NCBI GenBank assembly: GCA_030692055.1
Contig: JAUYCY010000153.1
Coordinates: 1 to 49,529 of the forward strand
From: Candidatus Omnitrophota bacterium
GTDB taxonomy: Bacteria; Omnitrophota; Koll11; Duberdicusellales; 4484-171
Reading direction: 5' to 3'
Length of the DNA stretch: 49,529 nt
Both the position numbers and the translations under genes were made by a program. Under the pieces are notes generated by a model. The model did no database searches and was not told where the DNA came from. It was given only the letters and a program-made list of their open reading frames with translations. This document shows positions 9,302 to 18,937 of the stretch, piece by piece (positions within the stretch are counted from its first letter, which is position 1; each line of letters opens with the position of its first letter).

Positions 9302-9697
9302 ATGTTATACAATTTAGTTCTATTTCTTCATATCGTGGTAGTCATAGGTTTGGTGGGGGTAATACTTGTGCAAAGAGGCCGAAGCGGTGGCCTTGTCGAG
9401 GCACTGGGCGGGGTGGAGTCAATTTTTGGGACAAAAACGAATTCTTTTTTTGTAAAAATAACAGTTATTCTGGCAGCCCTGTTTTTTATTACTTCGATAT
9501 CTCTGGCTTACTTAGCTAAAGCACGCGGTAGATCTATTATGGATAAATATAAAGAGCCACCGGTTACGCAAGGGCAACAACAAGAAGCTCCTAGCCCCGA
9601 GGCTAATTCGCCCGCGAAATCAACCAGTCTCCGCGGCAAGCCGCGGAGTATGTTCTATGCTAATATTATCACTGGTTCATTCATTGCCTTGGAATGA
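9302..9697 (+). CDS. secG: Preprotein translocase subunit SecG with a repeat-encoded tail
   Basis: SecG is the small membrane subunit of SecYEG. It shows two hydrophobic segments at about residues 2-22 and 53-72 and the loop VGVILVQRGRSGGLVEALGG between them, typical of the family. The tail is odd: from about residue 107 the reading frame runs into a REP-like element, so the last 25 or so residues (TSLRGKPRSMFYAN and onward) and the stop codon come from repeat DNA. The total of 131 aa is longer than many SecG proteins. Position after tpiA is common in bacteria. Confidence 0.9.
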   Translation: MLYNLVLFLHIVVVIGLVGVILVQRGRSGGLVEALGGVESIFGTKTNSFFVKITVILAALFFITSISLAYLAKARGRSIMDKYKEPPVTQGQQQEAPSPEANSPAKSTSLRGKPRSMFYANIITGSFIALE

Positions 9698-9765
9698 GGT
9701 CAACTACGTTTACGATTTCTGCTTCATCCCCGTGGCAAGCCGCGGGGTATTCGCCGAGAGAGAAT
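9620..9765. repeat. Two-hairpin REP-like element, copy C, overlapping secG
   Basis: Hairpins CTCCGCGGCAAGCCGCGGAG (9629-9648) and CCCCGTGGCAAGCCGCGGGG (9728-9747, one G-T wobble) flank the same core as copy B, in the opposite orientation. The first half encodes the C-terminus of SecG. Confidence 0.88.
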
Positions 9766-9815
9766 AAAACACAATTATAAGTGTATTAATTTTTTGTCTA
9801 AAAAATCAAATTATC

Positions 9816-9844
9816 TTGACAGAAAATGCCATTTATGCTAAATT
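9816..9844 (+). promoter_or_regulatory. Sigma-70-type promoter giving a near-leaderless TPR mRNA
   Basis: TTGACA (9816-9821), a 17-bp spacer and TAAATT (9839-9844). The expected transcription start, about 7 nt downstream, falls at 9851-9852, the A of the ATG chosen for the TPR gene. Confidence 0.55.
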
Positions 9845-9851
9845 AGAACCG

Positions 9852-10889
9852 ATGAGATATCTACTTTCTTGCCTCCTTTTTTTTCTTCCTTTGATTTTCT
9901 CTTACGCAAAAGACTCTGACGATCCTGGGATACCTATGTCTTCTATGCGTGGCACAGTCACAACACGTACCGGCGGCTCAGTAACTACGCGTAGTTATAC
10001 CCCCAAGAGTTCGAGTAAGGGGCAATCTACTAAGAGCAGGGATACTTCCAAGAAAAAAATTAAGTCTAAGAAGAAGCCCAAAGCTAAAGTAGAGCCAGAA
10101 GATCGAATAACAGATGATTCCTTAGAGGGCGTTTTGGCGGGGGAGGCTAAAGGTTATCATGAAGAAGGCTATAAATTACAGTCAAACGGAGATCTTAGGG
10201 GAGCTTTGGTTTATTATAAAAAGGCCATAGAATTAGATCCTTCCTCGGTGATACTTTTAAACGATTTAGGTGTAGTATACGAGGGTCTCGGCGACGAGGT
10301 AAGCGCAGTAAATATGTATAAGAAGGTGGTACAGATAGACCCCAGATATTTACCGGTTTATGCAAACTTAGCTCTCTTTTATGAAGGTAAAGGCGATATA
10401 AAAAATGCGACTTATTACTGGCAAAAAAGATATGAGTTAGGCAAAGAAGGAGAGTATTGGCGAGAACAGGCCGCGCAGCACCTTTTAAAATTAGGCACCT
10501 ATCCGCAAATTAAAAAAGATATTTTGAATAGGCAAGCGGAAAAGTTTTCCGATGATCTTGCCGAAGAACGTGAAGTAAAAAAGACTGACAATATCGAAGA
10601 AGCCAAGTTGCATTATTATATTGGCTCGCGATTGCTTATAAAAAGAGATTATCCCGGAGCGTTAAGAGAATTTGAAACTGCTCTGACGCTAAATCCTTCC
10701 GATAGAGAGCTAAAAGAAAAAATATTGGAGGCATACAAAAAGACACAAAGATCTTACACTAAGGATATGGTTTTAACCGATACGCAAGCCGCATTGGATA
10801 ATGTCAGAGATGAAGATTTTACTACTGCAGAGTCAAAGCTACGAAGCGCTCTCTCAGCGGTTTACCGTGTTGCCCAGGAAAAAAAATAA
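9852..10889 (+). CDS. Secreted or periplasmic TPR-repeat protein
   Basis: The product starts with a signal peptide (MRYLLSCLLFFLPLIFSYA). A Ser/Thr/Lys-rich low-complexity linker (about 20-90) follows, then tetratricopeptide repeats at about 95-130 (YHEEGYKLQSNGDLRGALVY), 131-165 and 166-200. A further TPR lies at about 255-290 (YYIGSRLLIKRDYPGALREF). TPRs mediate protein-protein contact; no enzymatic domain is seen. The ATG at 9852 was preferred over an upstream in-frame TTG at 9816 because that TTG is the -35 box and the signal peptide begins at 9852. Its partner is unknown. Confidence 0.85.
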   Translation: MRYLLSCLLFFLPLIFSYAKDSDDPGIPMSSMRGTVTTRTGGSVTTRSYTPKSSSKGQSTKSRDTSKKKIKSKKKPKAKVEPEDRITDDSLEGVLAGEAKGYHEEGYKLQSNGDLRGALVYYKKAIELDPSSVILLNDLGVVYEGLGDEVSAVNMYKKVVQIDPRYLPVYANLALFYEGKGDIKNATYYWQKRYELGKEGEYWREQAAQHLLKLGTYPQIKKDILNRQAEKFSDDLAEEREVKKTDNIEEAKLHYYIGSRLLIKRDYPGALREFETALTLNPSDRELKEKILEAYKKTQRSYTKDMVLTDTQAALDNVRDEDFTTAESKLRSALSAVYRVAQEKK

Positions 10890-11105
10890 TATAATTCCAG
10901 CCAACACCCCATTAACGGTTTATAAGTAATTTTAAACACAAACCATTACGAGTTTTGTTCTAAATACCAAAAAGAATGCAAGCCCTGCCTTAAATCAAGG
11001 CAAAATTAATGAAGTTTGGACTCTGAATTCTTACTATAATACAAAATAATCTAGTTATGGTGTATCGCCGCGTTGTTTGTTGCCAATATTAACTCGCGCA
11101 TTTTC
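10890..11105. other. Gap before polA
   Basis: This 216-nt gap lacks the repeat families found elsewhere. It has one hairpin (TGCCTT 10986-10991 with AAGGCA 10997-11002) and a perfect -10 hexamer TATAAT at 11035-11040. No -35 box lies at good spacing, so a polA promoter is only possible. Confidence 0.4.
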
Positions 11106-13616
11106 ATGTCTACAGACACAATTTACCTTGTTGATGGAACCTCTATATGCTACCGCTCGTTCTTTGCTATTAAGTTGTCTAACTCAAAGGGATTTCCTAC
11201 GGGGGCGATTTACGGTTTTTATCAAACATTAAAAAAAATAATTAACCAGTATAAGCCTTTTTATATGGGAATTTGTTTCGATGTTTCTCGTAAAACTTTT
11301 CGCCAAGATAAATTCAAAGCTTATAAAATTCAAAGGCCTCCTTTACCGGATAATTTAAAATCACAGATTCCTATCATAAAAAAGTTAATAGGTCTTTTGG
11401 GCATTAAATTGATAGAAAAGCAAGGTTATGAAGCGGATGACATAATTGCTTCGCTCTGCCAAAAAGCTCTTAAAAATAACTTCTCAAGCGTTATCGTAGG
11501 TTCGGATAAAGATATGTATCAGCTTCTAGATAACAAAAAAATAACAGTTTATGACCCAGCGCGGGAAGAATTGATAGACGAAGAAAAATTCAAAAAAGAG
11601 TTTGGCTTTGCGCCGCCCCTAATTATTGATTATCTCTCATTGGTGGGAGATAGCGTGGATAATGTACCCGGTGCAAAGGGAATAGGAAAAGTAGGGGCTT
11701 CAAAGCTCATAAGTGAATTCGGCACGATAGAGAATGTGTTTAAACATACTGATGAGCTTTCCGCAAAAGTAAAGGAAGTACTCGTGCGAGAAAAAGAAAA
11801 TATCATATTAAGTAGGGAGTTAGTTACGTTGCAATATTGTGATTTAGACGTAAGTTGGCAGGATCTAAAAATAAAGGAACCCGATTATTCGCAAATTCGC
11901 AAATTATTTCAGGAATTTGAATTTAAAAGACTGCTTAAAGAGCTTCCTGCTCCCAAATTAAATATTAAGGTTGATATAGTAGAAGCAAGTTATGATTCCG
12001 TCATAAAAACTATTGATAAAGACGAATGCGTGTTATATACGCAGGGGTTTTATGCTTACGTTTTTGATAACAATAAAGAAAGCGTATTTAAAATTGAGCT
12101 TGAGGATGCGAAAAAGCTTCTTCAAGACAAAAGCATTAAGAAAATTTCCTATGATTTTAAAGAACAACTGTCCCTATTGAAAGATATAAAGATAGAAGGT
12201 TCGTGGTTTGATGTAAAAATCGCAGCCTATCTGGTAGATTCATCGTTACCCGATTATAGCTTACCTACTTTAGCCTCTCAGTATCTTGGCGAATTTTTAC
12301 CGGAGGTTTCCGGTGAAGTTGCCCCTTATTTTATTTATCGGCTTTATAAAATACTTTATCCAAAACTAAAAGAAGGAAATTTAGAAGAACTATTCTTTAC
12401 TGTGGAGATGCCCCTTATAGATATCTTATATCAGATGCAAGCCAACGGCGTAAAAATAGATTTAGAAAAAATGGATGAGCTTTTTAAAGAGGTGGATAAA
12501 CGCTTAACTGGCGTTCGGGAAAAAATATTTAAAATTGCAGGGAAAGAATTTAATTTAAATTCTCCGAAACAGTTAAGCGTAGTTCTATTCGAAGAACTTA
12601 AAATACCCCCTATCAAGAAAACCAAAACCGGATTTTCTACGGGAGAAGAGGTATTGGATAAGCTATCGTCGCAATTTGAAATAGCAAAGCTAATTATGCA
12701 ATATCGCGAATTAAATAAGTTAAAGACGACATATATTTCGCCTTTAACCGAAGATGTGAAATCAAAGGGAGGTAAAATTCACGCCGAATTTAATCAAGTT
12801 TCTACTCAAACCGGCAGGCTTTCAAGCTCTTCCCCGAATTTACAAAGTATTCCTATAAAAGGAGAATTTTCTTCCAAGTTACGCAGTAGCTTTATTTCTT
12901 CTTTCAATGACGGTTATATATTCTGCGCAGACTACTCGCAAATTGAGCTCAGGATATTAGCTCATTTCTCCGGCGATGAGCGGCTCTATGAAGCATTTAA
13001 AAATAATCTTGATATTCATAGCTATACTGCAGCCCTACTTTTTGGCGTAAAAGAAGAAGATGTGGAAGATACGCAGAGGAATTTAGCCAAGAGAGTAAAT
13101 TTTAGCATAATTTATGGAATGAGCGCTTACGGGCTTTCTCAGGAGTTGCATCTTACGCTACAACAAGCTGAAACTTTCATCCAGGATTATTTCTTGCGTT
13201 ACCCTAAGGTGAAAGAATATATTCAAAGAATTTATGAAGAAGTTGAAAAAAATGGTTTTGTGACGACAATTTTAGGCAGGAAAAGATATCTACCCGATTT
13301 TATTAGTCCAAACCCACAACTAAAAGAGTTTGCTATGCGTCAAGCAGTTAATACCCCCATTCAGGGTTCCTGCGCCGACCTTATTAAGGCGGCAATGGTA
13401 AGGATTTGTAAAGAATTTCAAGAAAAAGAGTTGCAATCTAAGTTGATAATGCAAATACATGATGAACTTGTTTTTGATATTCCTAAAGAGGAATTGAAAC
13501 AAGTTGCAGAGATTGTAAAAAAGAATATGGAAGGAAGTATAAAATTATCCGTTCAGGTAAAAGTTAATCTACAGTACGGTAAAAATTGGGCAGACTTACA
13601 GGATGTTGAGGCATAG
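11106..13616 (+). CDS. polA: DNA polymerase I
   Basis: A repair and Okazaki-fragment polymerase. The 5'-3' exonuclease domain occupies about residues 1-285 (GSDKDMYQLL; DSVDNVPGAKGIGKVGASKL). The polymerase domain shows motif A DYSQIELRILAH (about 610), motif B RNLAKRVNFSIIYG (about 659) and motif C QIHDELVFD (about 782). The middle 3'-5' exonuclease domain (about 295-450) is present as a fold but lacks the DxE metal site of Exo I: the expected strand reads CVLYTQGF. Proofreading is probably absent, as in several thermophile and Gram-positive Pol I enzymes. The ATG at 11106 was chosen over a TTG at 11073 because family members start just before YLVDGTS. The TAG stop lies in an F3 repeat. Confidence 0.95.
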   Translation: MSTDTIYLVDGTSICYRSFFAIKLSNSKGFPTGAIYGFYQTLKKIINQYKPFYMGICFDVSRKTFRQDKFKAYKIQRPPLPDNLKSQIPIIKKLIGLLGIKLIEKQGYEADDIIASLCQKALKNNFSSVIVGSDKDMYQLLDNKKITVYDPAREELIDEEKFKKEFGFAPPLIIDYLSLVGDSVDNVPGAKGIGKVGASKLISEFGTIENVFKHTDELSAKVKEVLVREKENIILSRELVTLQYCDLDVSWQDLKIKEPDYSQIRKLFQEFEFKRLLKELPAPKLNIKVDIVEASYDSVIKTIDKDECVLYTQGFYAYVFDNNKESVFKIELEDAKKLLQDKSIKKISYDFKEQLSLLKDIKIEGSWFDVKIAAYLVDSSLPDYSLPTLASQYLGEFLPEVSGEVAPYFIYRLYKILYPKLKEGNLEELFFTVEMPLIDILYQMQANGVKIDLEKMDELFKEVDKRLTGVREKIFKIAGKEFNLNSPKQLSVVLFEELKIPPIKKTKTGFSTGEEVLDKLSSQFEIAKLIMQYRELNKLKTTYISPLTEDVKSKGGKIHAEFNQVSTQTGRLSSSSPNLQSIPIKGEFSSKLRSSFISSFNDGYIFCADYSQIELRILAHFSGDERLYEAFKNNLDIHSYTAALLFGVKEEDVEDTQRNLAKRVNFSIIYGMSAYGLSQELHLTLQQAETFIQDYFLRYPKVKEYIQRIYEEVEKNGFVTTILGRKRYLPDFISPNPQLKEFAMRQAVNTPIQGSCADLIKAAMVRICKEFQEKELQSKLIMQIHDELVFDIPKEELKQVAEIVKKNMEGSIKLSVQVKVNLQYGKNWADLQDVEA

Positions 13617-13722
13617 CGCTAAGCGCAGAGCGCATAGCGTAGGGAAAAATTATAAAAAAGATTTTCAATAGATAAAATATAAGTATATTAACGCTTGGCG
13701 CTATGCGCCATGCGCTTTGCGA
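13613..13722. repeat. F3 inverted pair filling the polA-glgA gap
   Basis: The left arm GCATAGCGCTAAGCGCAGAG (13613-13640) begins with the polA stop. The right arm CGCTTGGCGCTATGCGCC (13691-13722) is its inverted form. About 50 AT-rich bases lie between the arms. Confidence 0.85.
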
Positions 13723-13737
13723 GAAAGGAGGTAAAGG

Positions 13738-15120
13738 ATGAGAATTGCAATTTGTTCTTCAGAAGTTTTTCCTTATGCGAAGACAGGAGGGTTGGCGGAT
13801 GTTACTGGCGCGTTACCCCTGGCATTAGCTAAATTAGGCCACCAGGTTAAAGTTTTTATGCCCTGGTATAAGAACGTAAAGCCTGCAAAATCATTACAGG
13901 ACTACGGTGTTACTAAAGACGGTAATGTAGAGTTTTATTTTATTAAAAATGATAATTATTTCATGCGCGACGCTCTTTACGGCACACCGCAGGGCGATTA
14001 CAGCGATAATTTAGAAAGATTTTCTTTTTACAGTAAACAAGTTTTAGAGATTTTGAAGAAAATAGATTTTTGCCCGGATGTTATCCATCTCAATGATTGG
14101 CAAGCGTCTTTAGTGAGTATATACCTTAAAACCTTATATAGGAATGATGATTTTTTTAAAAGTACTAAATGCGTTTTAACTATTCATAATCTTGCCTATC
14201 AGGGTTTATTTGAAAAAGATAAATATCCGATTTTAGGAATTTCTTGGGATTATTTCAATATGCACTGTTTAGAGTTTTACGGCAAAATCAACCTTTTAAA
14301 AGGCGGTATTATGTTTTCCGATATTATTAATACCGTAAGCCCCACATATGCCAAGCAGATTCAGACTCCTGATTACGGCTGCGGGTTGGACGGAGTGCTG
14401 CGTGAAAGCCGCGGGCGCCTTCTCGGAATACTTAATGCCATAGATTACGATGTGTGGGATCCCCAAACCGATAAGCTGGTATATAAAAACTACTCGCCTA
14501 AAAAATTAGAAGACAAATATATTAATAAAAAAATGTTTCAAAAAGAACTGGGATTAAAGGTAGACCAAAACACCTTGCTTTTAGGTATGGTGAGCAGGCT
14601 CGCAGAGCAAAAAGGCGTAGATATACTTTCAGATTCCTTGGATTATATTTTGAAAAAATATCAGGTAGTTATTTTAGGTTTAGGCGATGAAAAATACCAC
14701 AAAATTTTAAAGAAAAAAGCAGGTAAATTTAAAAAATCTTTTTCTCTCAATCTAAAGTTTGATGAAAAGATAGCTCACAATATATACGCAGCCTGCGATT
14801 GTTTTTTGATGCCTTCAAGATTTGAGCCCTGCGGCCTTAGCCAGATGATTAGTTATAAATATGCAACTAGCCCCATTGTGCATAGCACAGGCGGGCTAGC
14901 CGATACGGTTATTGACGTTCGCGAGCAAGGGGGAGGTTTTGTTATCGGCAAATATTCAAGCGCTGATTTAATTGATGCCGTTGACAGGGCTGCAGCTTTA
15001 TTTAGTAAAAAACAAGCCTGGCTTAAACTTATGAAGAAAATAACGCAGTATAACTTTTCTTGGGAAGCCACAGCTAAGAAGTATGTAGATATGTATAAGA
15101 AAGCAGCAAAATCCGCATAG
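13738..15120 (+). CDS. glgA: Glycogen (starch) synthase
   Basis: It transfers glucose from ADP-glucose (or UDP-glucose) to a growing alpha-1,4-glucan. It is a GT5-family, GT-B-fold protein: the N-terminal KTGGL loop (residues 15-19) binds the ADP-sugar phosphates. The C-terminal Rossmann half holds GMVSRLAEQKG at about 284 and SRFEPCGLSQM at about 360, with the catalytic Glu of the family. At 460 aa the length is normal. A strong AAAGGAGGT site precedes the ATG. The galT pair upstream also works in hexose-phosphate metabolism. Its stop codon (GCATAG) lies inside an F3 repeat. Confidence 0.95.
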   Translation: MRIAICSSEVFPYAKTGGLADVTGALPLALAKLGHQVKVFMPWYKNVKPAKSLQDYGVTKDGNVEFYFIKNDNYFMRDALYGTPQGDYSDNLERFSFYSKQVLEILKKIDFCPDVIHLNDWQASLVSIYLKTLYRNDDFFKSTKCVLTIHNLAYQGLFEKDKYPILGISWDYFNMHCLEFYGKINLLKGGIMFSDIINTVSPTYAKQIQTPDYGCGLDGVLRESRGRLLGILNAIDYDVWDPQTDKLVYKNYSPKKLEDKYINKKMFQKELGLKVDQNTLLLGMVSRLAEQKGVDILSDSLDYILKKYQVVILGLGDEKYHKILKKKAGKFKKSFSLNLKFDEKIAHNIYAACDCFLMPSRFEPCGLSQMISYKYATSPIVHSTGGLADTVIDVREQGGGFVIGKYSSADLIDAVDRAAALFSKKQAWLKLMKKITQYNFSWEATAKKYVDMYKKAAKSA

Positions 15121-15217
15121 CGCTAAGCGCGCAGCGCATAGCAAAGAACATTTCGTTTTTACGCTACCCAACAGGGTGCCCTGCTGGGCTAGGCGCTATG
15201 CACCATGTGCTTTGCTG
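15117..15217. repeat. F3 inverted pair with a nested second hairpin
   Basis: F3 arms at 15117-15143 and 15191-15217 bracket an unrelated hairpin at 15164-15191 (CTACCCAACAGGGTGCCCTG and on). A copy of the inner hairpin recurs at 30804-30831 with paired base changes. The left arm contains the glgA stop codon. Confidence 0.8.
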
Positions 15218-15229
15218 TAAATTTACATT

Positions 15230-15847
15230 ATGCCGGTTTTTGGTCTAACAGGAAATTTAGCGACGGGTAAAACCACTGTCCTTGGGCTACTTAAGAAAAA
15301 AGGAGCAGTTGTTTTTGATGTGGATTCCCGCATTCACCGCTACTACAGAGATAAAAATAGTGTGGTTTATAAAAAGACACATGCTCTTTTCCCTGGCACT
15401 ATATCCCGCGGCGTGATATCTCGCAAAAAATTAGGAAAAATTGTCTTCTCGGACATAAAGAAACTGTGTCAATTAGAAGAAATAATCCACCCCGTAATAA
15501 TTAAAGAGCTAAAAGAGTGGATAAATAATAAAAGGGATAAAAAAGGAATTTATATTGCTGAAGCTGCGCTTTTGTTTGAGAAAAAACTACAGAATTATTT
15601 CGACGCAGTAATATTGGTGTGTACGCAAAGAGGTATTCTTATCAATAGGATAATGAAAAATTTGCATCTCTCAAGGATTATGGCACAAAGACGCTTAGAG
15701 CTATTTATGGCTTTAGAAGAAAAAGCAAAAAAAGCAGATTTTGTTATCAATAATGATTCCGATATCAAACATTTGAAGAAGGGGGTTGAATTATTGTGGA
15801 GTAAACTTAAAGCATCTTGCTATCAAGAAAATTACCTTCGGCAATAA
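15230..15847 (+). CDS. coaE: Dephospho-CoA kinase
   Basis: It phosphorylates the 3'-hydroxyl of dephospho-CoA, the last step of CoA synthesis. The P-loop GLTGNLATGKTTV is at residues 5-17. The CoA-domain aspartate lies in VFDVDSRIHRYY, and the family helix IIHPVIIKELKEW at about 86-98 is conserved. At 205 aa the length is normal. No clear ribosome-binding site precedes the ATG, which lies just beyond an F3 right arm. Its helical C-terminus extends to the stop at 15847. Confidence 0.93.
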   Translation: MPVFGLTGNLATGKTTVLGLLKKKGAVVFDVDSRIHRYYRDKNSVVYKKTHALFPGTISRGVISRKKLGKIVFSDIKKLCQLEEIIHPVIIKELKEWINNKRDKKGIYIAEAALLFEKKLQNYFDAVILVCTQRGILINRIMKNLHLSRIMAQRRLELFMALEEKAKKADFVINNDSDIKHLKKGVELLWSKLKASCYQENYLRQ

Positions 15848-16044
15848 CTATTTAGGTTATTCTCAGTGGTTAGACCCTTCCTTTAAAGGTATAGGAAGGT
15901 CTATCCCTGTGGGATTAGGAAAGTTTTACTTGTGCCCTTTAGGGTATACTTTCCTACACCATAAAATATTTTAAATTACTGTTGCCCAACGCTTGGGGGT
16001 ATACAGTTAATCTATATTAAAATTAGAAAAAATGGAGGATAACC
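15848..16044. promoter_or_regulatory. rho leader region with a chain of hairpins
   Basis: A family-E repeat (15872-15960) contributes stems GACCCTTCC with GGAAGGTC, ATCCC with GGGAT, and GGAAAGT with ACTTTCC. A separate perfect hairpin, CCCAA-CGC-TTGGG, is at 15985-15997. The ribosome-binding site is GGAGG in AATGGAGGATAACC. rho is known to be controlled by attenuation in its leader in E. coli, so a role for these stems is possible but unproven. Confidence 0.4.
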
Positions 16045-17304
16045 ATGAATGACAGTATTGACATTGGAGTATTGAAGGACATGAAGATTTCTGCCTTGAA
16101 TAAAATGGCAAAAGAACTGGATATCAACGGCACCAGCGGCGTAAAGAAACAGGATCTTATTTTTAAAATCCTGCAGGCAAAGGCTGAAAAAGAAGGGCTT
16201 ATGTTTGGCAACGGTGTTTTGGAAGTTCTTCCGGAAGGCTTTGGATTTTTGCGTTCGCAAAACTATAACTATTTGCCTTCGCCTGACGATATCTATGTTT
16301 CTCCTTCTCAGATTAGGAAGTTTTCCTTAAGAACTGGAGATACGGTTAGCGGTCAAATAAGGCCGCCAAAGGATAACGAAAAATACTTTGCATTACTTAA
16401 AGTTGAGGCAGTTAATTTTGAAGACCCAGAAGGTTCAAGGAATAGAGTGCTTTTTGACAATCTTACTCCGGTTTATCCCAAAGAAAGGTTTATTTTAGAA
16501 ACTGTTGCCGAAGAGCATTCTATGCGAGTACTTGATTTGCTTTGCCCGATAGGTAAAGGCCAACGCGGTTTAATCGTCGCGCCTCCTTATAGCGGTAAAA
16601 CCGTGCTTTTACAAAAGGTAGCCAACGCGATCATGAAAAACTATCAGGAAGTAATCCTGATGGTTCTTTTAATTGATGAGCGGCCGGAAGAAGTTACAGA
16701 GATGAAAAACATAGTTAAAGGCGAAGTAATAAGTTCTACATTTGATGAACCGGCTCAAAGGCATGTCCAGGTAGCAGAAATGACGATAGAGAAGGCAAAG
16801 CGCTTAATTGAGCATAAAAAAGACGTAGTGATATTACTAGATAGTATCACACGGTTAGCCAGGGCATACAATTTGGTAGAGCCGCATTCAGGTAGAATTT
16901 TATCCGGTGGAATCGACTCAGGTGCGTTACATAAACCAAAAAGATTTTTTGGTGCTGCTAGGGCGCTTGAAGAAGGCGGCTCCCTTACCATTATCGCAAC
17001 ATCGCTTATCGATACAGGCTCGCGCATGGACGATGTAATCTTTGAAGAGTTTAAAGGCACTGGAAATATGGAAATAACCCTCGATAGAAATATTTTCCAA
17101 AGAAGAATATACCCTTCAATTGACATTAAGCGTTCCAATACAAGGAGAGAGGAGCTTCTTATCCATCCCGATGAGCTTCAAAGAACTTGGATGTTGAGGA
17201 AAGCACTAAACGAGTTAAGTTCCGTGGAAGCATTGGAGCTACTTATTGAAAAGCTAGGCAAGACAAAGAATAACGTAGAATTTCTCCTAACGCTCAATAA
17301 ATAG
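16045..17304 (+). CDS. rho: Transcription termination factor Rho
   Basis: A hexameric RNA-dependent ATPase that ends transcription. A Rho_N helical region (about 1-50) is followed by a cold-shock-like RNA-binding domain starting [15 protein letters not shown] (about 58). The Walker A loop is PPYSGKT (about 177-183), Walker B is [13 protein letters not shown] and the R-loop region is [20 protein letters not shown]. At 419 aa it matches E. coli Rho without large insertions. It heads the conserved order rho-rpmE-prfA-prmC-murA. Confidence 0.98.
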   Translation: MNDSIDIGVLKDMKISALNKMAKELDINGTSGVKKQDLIFKILQAKAEKEGLMFGNGVLEVLPEGFGFLRSQNYNYLPSPDDIYVSPSQIRKFSLRTGDTVSGQIRPPKDNEKYFALLKVEAVNFEDPEGSRNRVLFDNLTPVYPKERFILETVAEEHSMRVLDLLCPIGKGQRGLIVAPPYSGKTVLLQKVANAIMKNYQEVILMVLLIDERPEEVTEMKNIVKGEVISSTFDEPAQRHVQVAEMTIEKAKRLIEHKKDVVILLDSITRLARAYNLVEPHSGRILSGGIDSGALHKPKRFFGAARALEEGGSLTIIATSLIDTGSRMDDVIFEEFKGTGNMEITLDRNIFQRRIYPSIDIKRSNTRREELLIHPDELQRTWMLRKALNELSSVEALELLIEKLGKTKNNVEFLLTLNK

Positions 17305-17458
17305 TGGTATAATATGCAATTTAATAAACTCTAGCAATTTAACCCCTAACTGTTTCGTGTAGCCTAACCATTCTAAGCTCGAGGTTTCTATCGGAAGACA
17401 AGTGTTTGTGATTTATATATTGTAACTTGTAATTTTTATAAAAGACGGAGGTAAAAAC

Positions 17459-17662
17459 ATGAAAGACAAAGGCCATCCAAGGTATGAATTAGCTACAATT
17501 ATGTGCGCTTGTGGTAACGTTGTGCATACGCGCTCGACCAAAAAAACCATAAATGTAGAAATTTGTTCAAACTGTCACCCCTTCTTTTCCGGAAGGCAGA
17601 AGTTTGTGGATTCCGAAGGAAGGGTGGATAAGTTCATCAAGAAATACGCTAAGAAGAAATAA
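17459..17662 (+). CDS. rpmE: 50S ribosomal protein L31
   Basis: A small 50S protein, 67 aa, of the zinc-binding type: the ligands are in CACGN and CSNCHPFF. The C-terminal [11 protein letters not shown] is the family signature. A GGAGG site precedes the ATG. The 154-nt gap after rho has a TATAAT at 17308-17313 but no convincing -35 box. The stop codon TAA is followed directly by CACAGAT of an F1 repeat. Confidence 0.97.
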   Translation: MKDKGHPRYELATIMCACGNVVHTRSTKKTINVEICSNCHPFFSGRQKFVDSEGRVDKFIKKYAKKK

Positions 17663-17729
17663 CACAGATGAGCACAGATGATATTTATCTGTGACTATCT
17701 GCGGTCTTCATCTGCGGTTATCTGTGTAT
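17663..17729. repeat. CACAGAT inverted repeat (F1), copy 3
   Basis: It starts at the first base after the rpmE stop and ends 6 nt before the prfA ATG, so the whole spacer is the repeat. Confidence 0.88.
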
Positions 17730-17735
17730 AAAAAA

Positions 17736-18806
17736 ATGATTAACGTCGATAAACTAAAAGAAGAGCATCGTAAAATCTCTGAGGAGCTATCTTCTCCCGA
17801 TGTCACAAAGGATAGGGAGCGGTATCAACAGCTTGCTAAGAGGTTTTCTTTTTTGGAAAAAGTCCTTAACCTCGAAAAACTAAGAACAGATTGTTTAAAA
17901 GAAAAAGAGCATTTAGAAGCTGTCTTTTCCAATCCGAAAGAAGCTGAAGAATTTAGGGGCTTAGCCAAGGAAGAACTCGGTAAGTTAGAGGTAAAAGTTA
18001 AATCTATAGAAGAGGATATTGAGGATAAGCTTTTTGCAAGCCAAGAGCCGCAAAGAGATGTAATTATTGAAATAAGGGCAGCCGCAGGAGGAGAAGAATC
18101 TGCTTTGTTTGCTTCTGACCTTTTTAAAATGTATTCAAGATATGTTGAAAAAAATGGATGGAAACTTGAAACGCTTGATTCTAGCCCAACGGATATAGGG
18201 GGATTCAAGGAAATAGTTTTTTCTGTATCTGGCGAGGGCGCATACGCGCATCTTAAATTTGAAAGCGGAGTACATAGAGTTCAGCGTGTTCCTAATACAG
18301 AAGCAAGCGGTAGGGTTCATACCTCTACAGTGACGGTAGTAATTTTAATAGAACCAAAAGAAGTAGAGTTAAATATTAATCCGGACGATTTAAAAATTGA
18401 AACTTTTCGTGCAAGCGGCAAAGGCGGTCAACACGTAAACAGGACTGATTCCGCAGTGCGTATTACTCACGTACCTACAGGCACTGTCGCCGGATGCCAA
18501 GATGAGCGTTCTCAGGGTCAAAATAAAGAAAAAGCAATGAGGGTTCTTAAAGCACGCATTTTAGAAAAAATGGAACGCGAGGCAAATGCTAAAATTACAA
18601 GTGCACGGCGTGTGCAAATAGGAACAGGTGAGCGCAGCGAAAAAATCCGCACCTACAATTTTCCTGAAAGGCGCCTTACCGACCACAGAATAAATTTTAC
18701 TATTTATCAATTGGATAGAGTTTTAGAGGGTGACCTTGACGAAGTGATAAAAAAGCTTATCCAGGAAGAAAGAAAAAAGCTATACGAATTAAAAGGTCTC
18801 GTATAA
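17736..18806 (+). CDS. prfA: Peptide chain release factor 1
   Basis: It reads UAA and UAG and triggers peptide release. The GGQ loop is [18 protein letters not shown] (about 225). The codon-recognition tripeptide is PNT in [14 protein letters not shown], the PxT class of RF1; RF2 has SPF. At 356 aa it is normal. ATG at 17736 was chosen over an upstream in-frame start because the extra residues would be encoded by the F1 repeat. No Shine-Dalgarno site is visible. RF1 matters here because many genes end in TAG supplied by F3 repeats. Confidence 0.96.
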   Translation: MINVDKLKEEHRKISEELSSPDVTKDRERYQQLAKRFSFLEKVLNLEKLRTDCLKEKEHLEAVFSNPKEAEEFRGLAKEELGKLEVKVKSIEEDIEDKLFASQEPQRDVIIEIRAAAGGEESALFASDLFKMYSRYVEKNGWKLETLDSSPTDIGGFKEIVFSVSGEGAYAHLKFESGVHRVQRVPNTEASGRVHTSTVTVVILIEPKEVELNINPDDLKIETFRASGKGGQHVNRTDSAVRITHVPTGTVAGCQDERSQGQNKEKAMRVLKARILEKMEREANAKITSARRVQIGTGERSEKIRTYNFPERRLTDHRINFTIYQLDRVLEGDLDEVIKKLIQEERKKLYELKGLV

Positions 18807-18937
18807 ACGCGAATATTCGCGAATCCAACGTTAATATACGCGAATAGAAAATATTAATTCATTAGCGATAATTCGCGTTTCCGCCAGAGGCGGATCCGCC
18901 TTAGGCGGAAGATTAGCGTGAATTAGCGTTTAAAGCT
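18807..18937. repeat. ATTCGCG-word inverted repeat (F5) with nested F8 hairpin
   Basis: The words ACGCGAATATTCGCGAAT and TTCGCGT/ATTAGCGT fill the 131-nt gap. A 32-nt F8 hairpin (18879-18910, TTCCGCC...GGCGGAA) is inserted in the right arm, nearly identical to 3883-3914. Confidence 0.75.

Noticed and set aside
15786..15974. A 62-codon open frame overlapping the end of coaE
   Set aside because: It is out of frame with coaE and runs into a repeat; no domain or ribosome-binding site supports it.
17691..17735. Longer N-terminus for release factor 1
   Set aside because: The added residues are encoded by the F1 repeat and are not part of the family.
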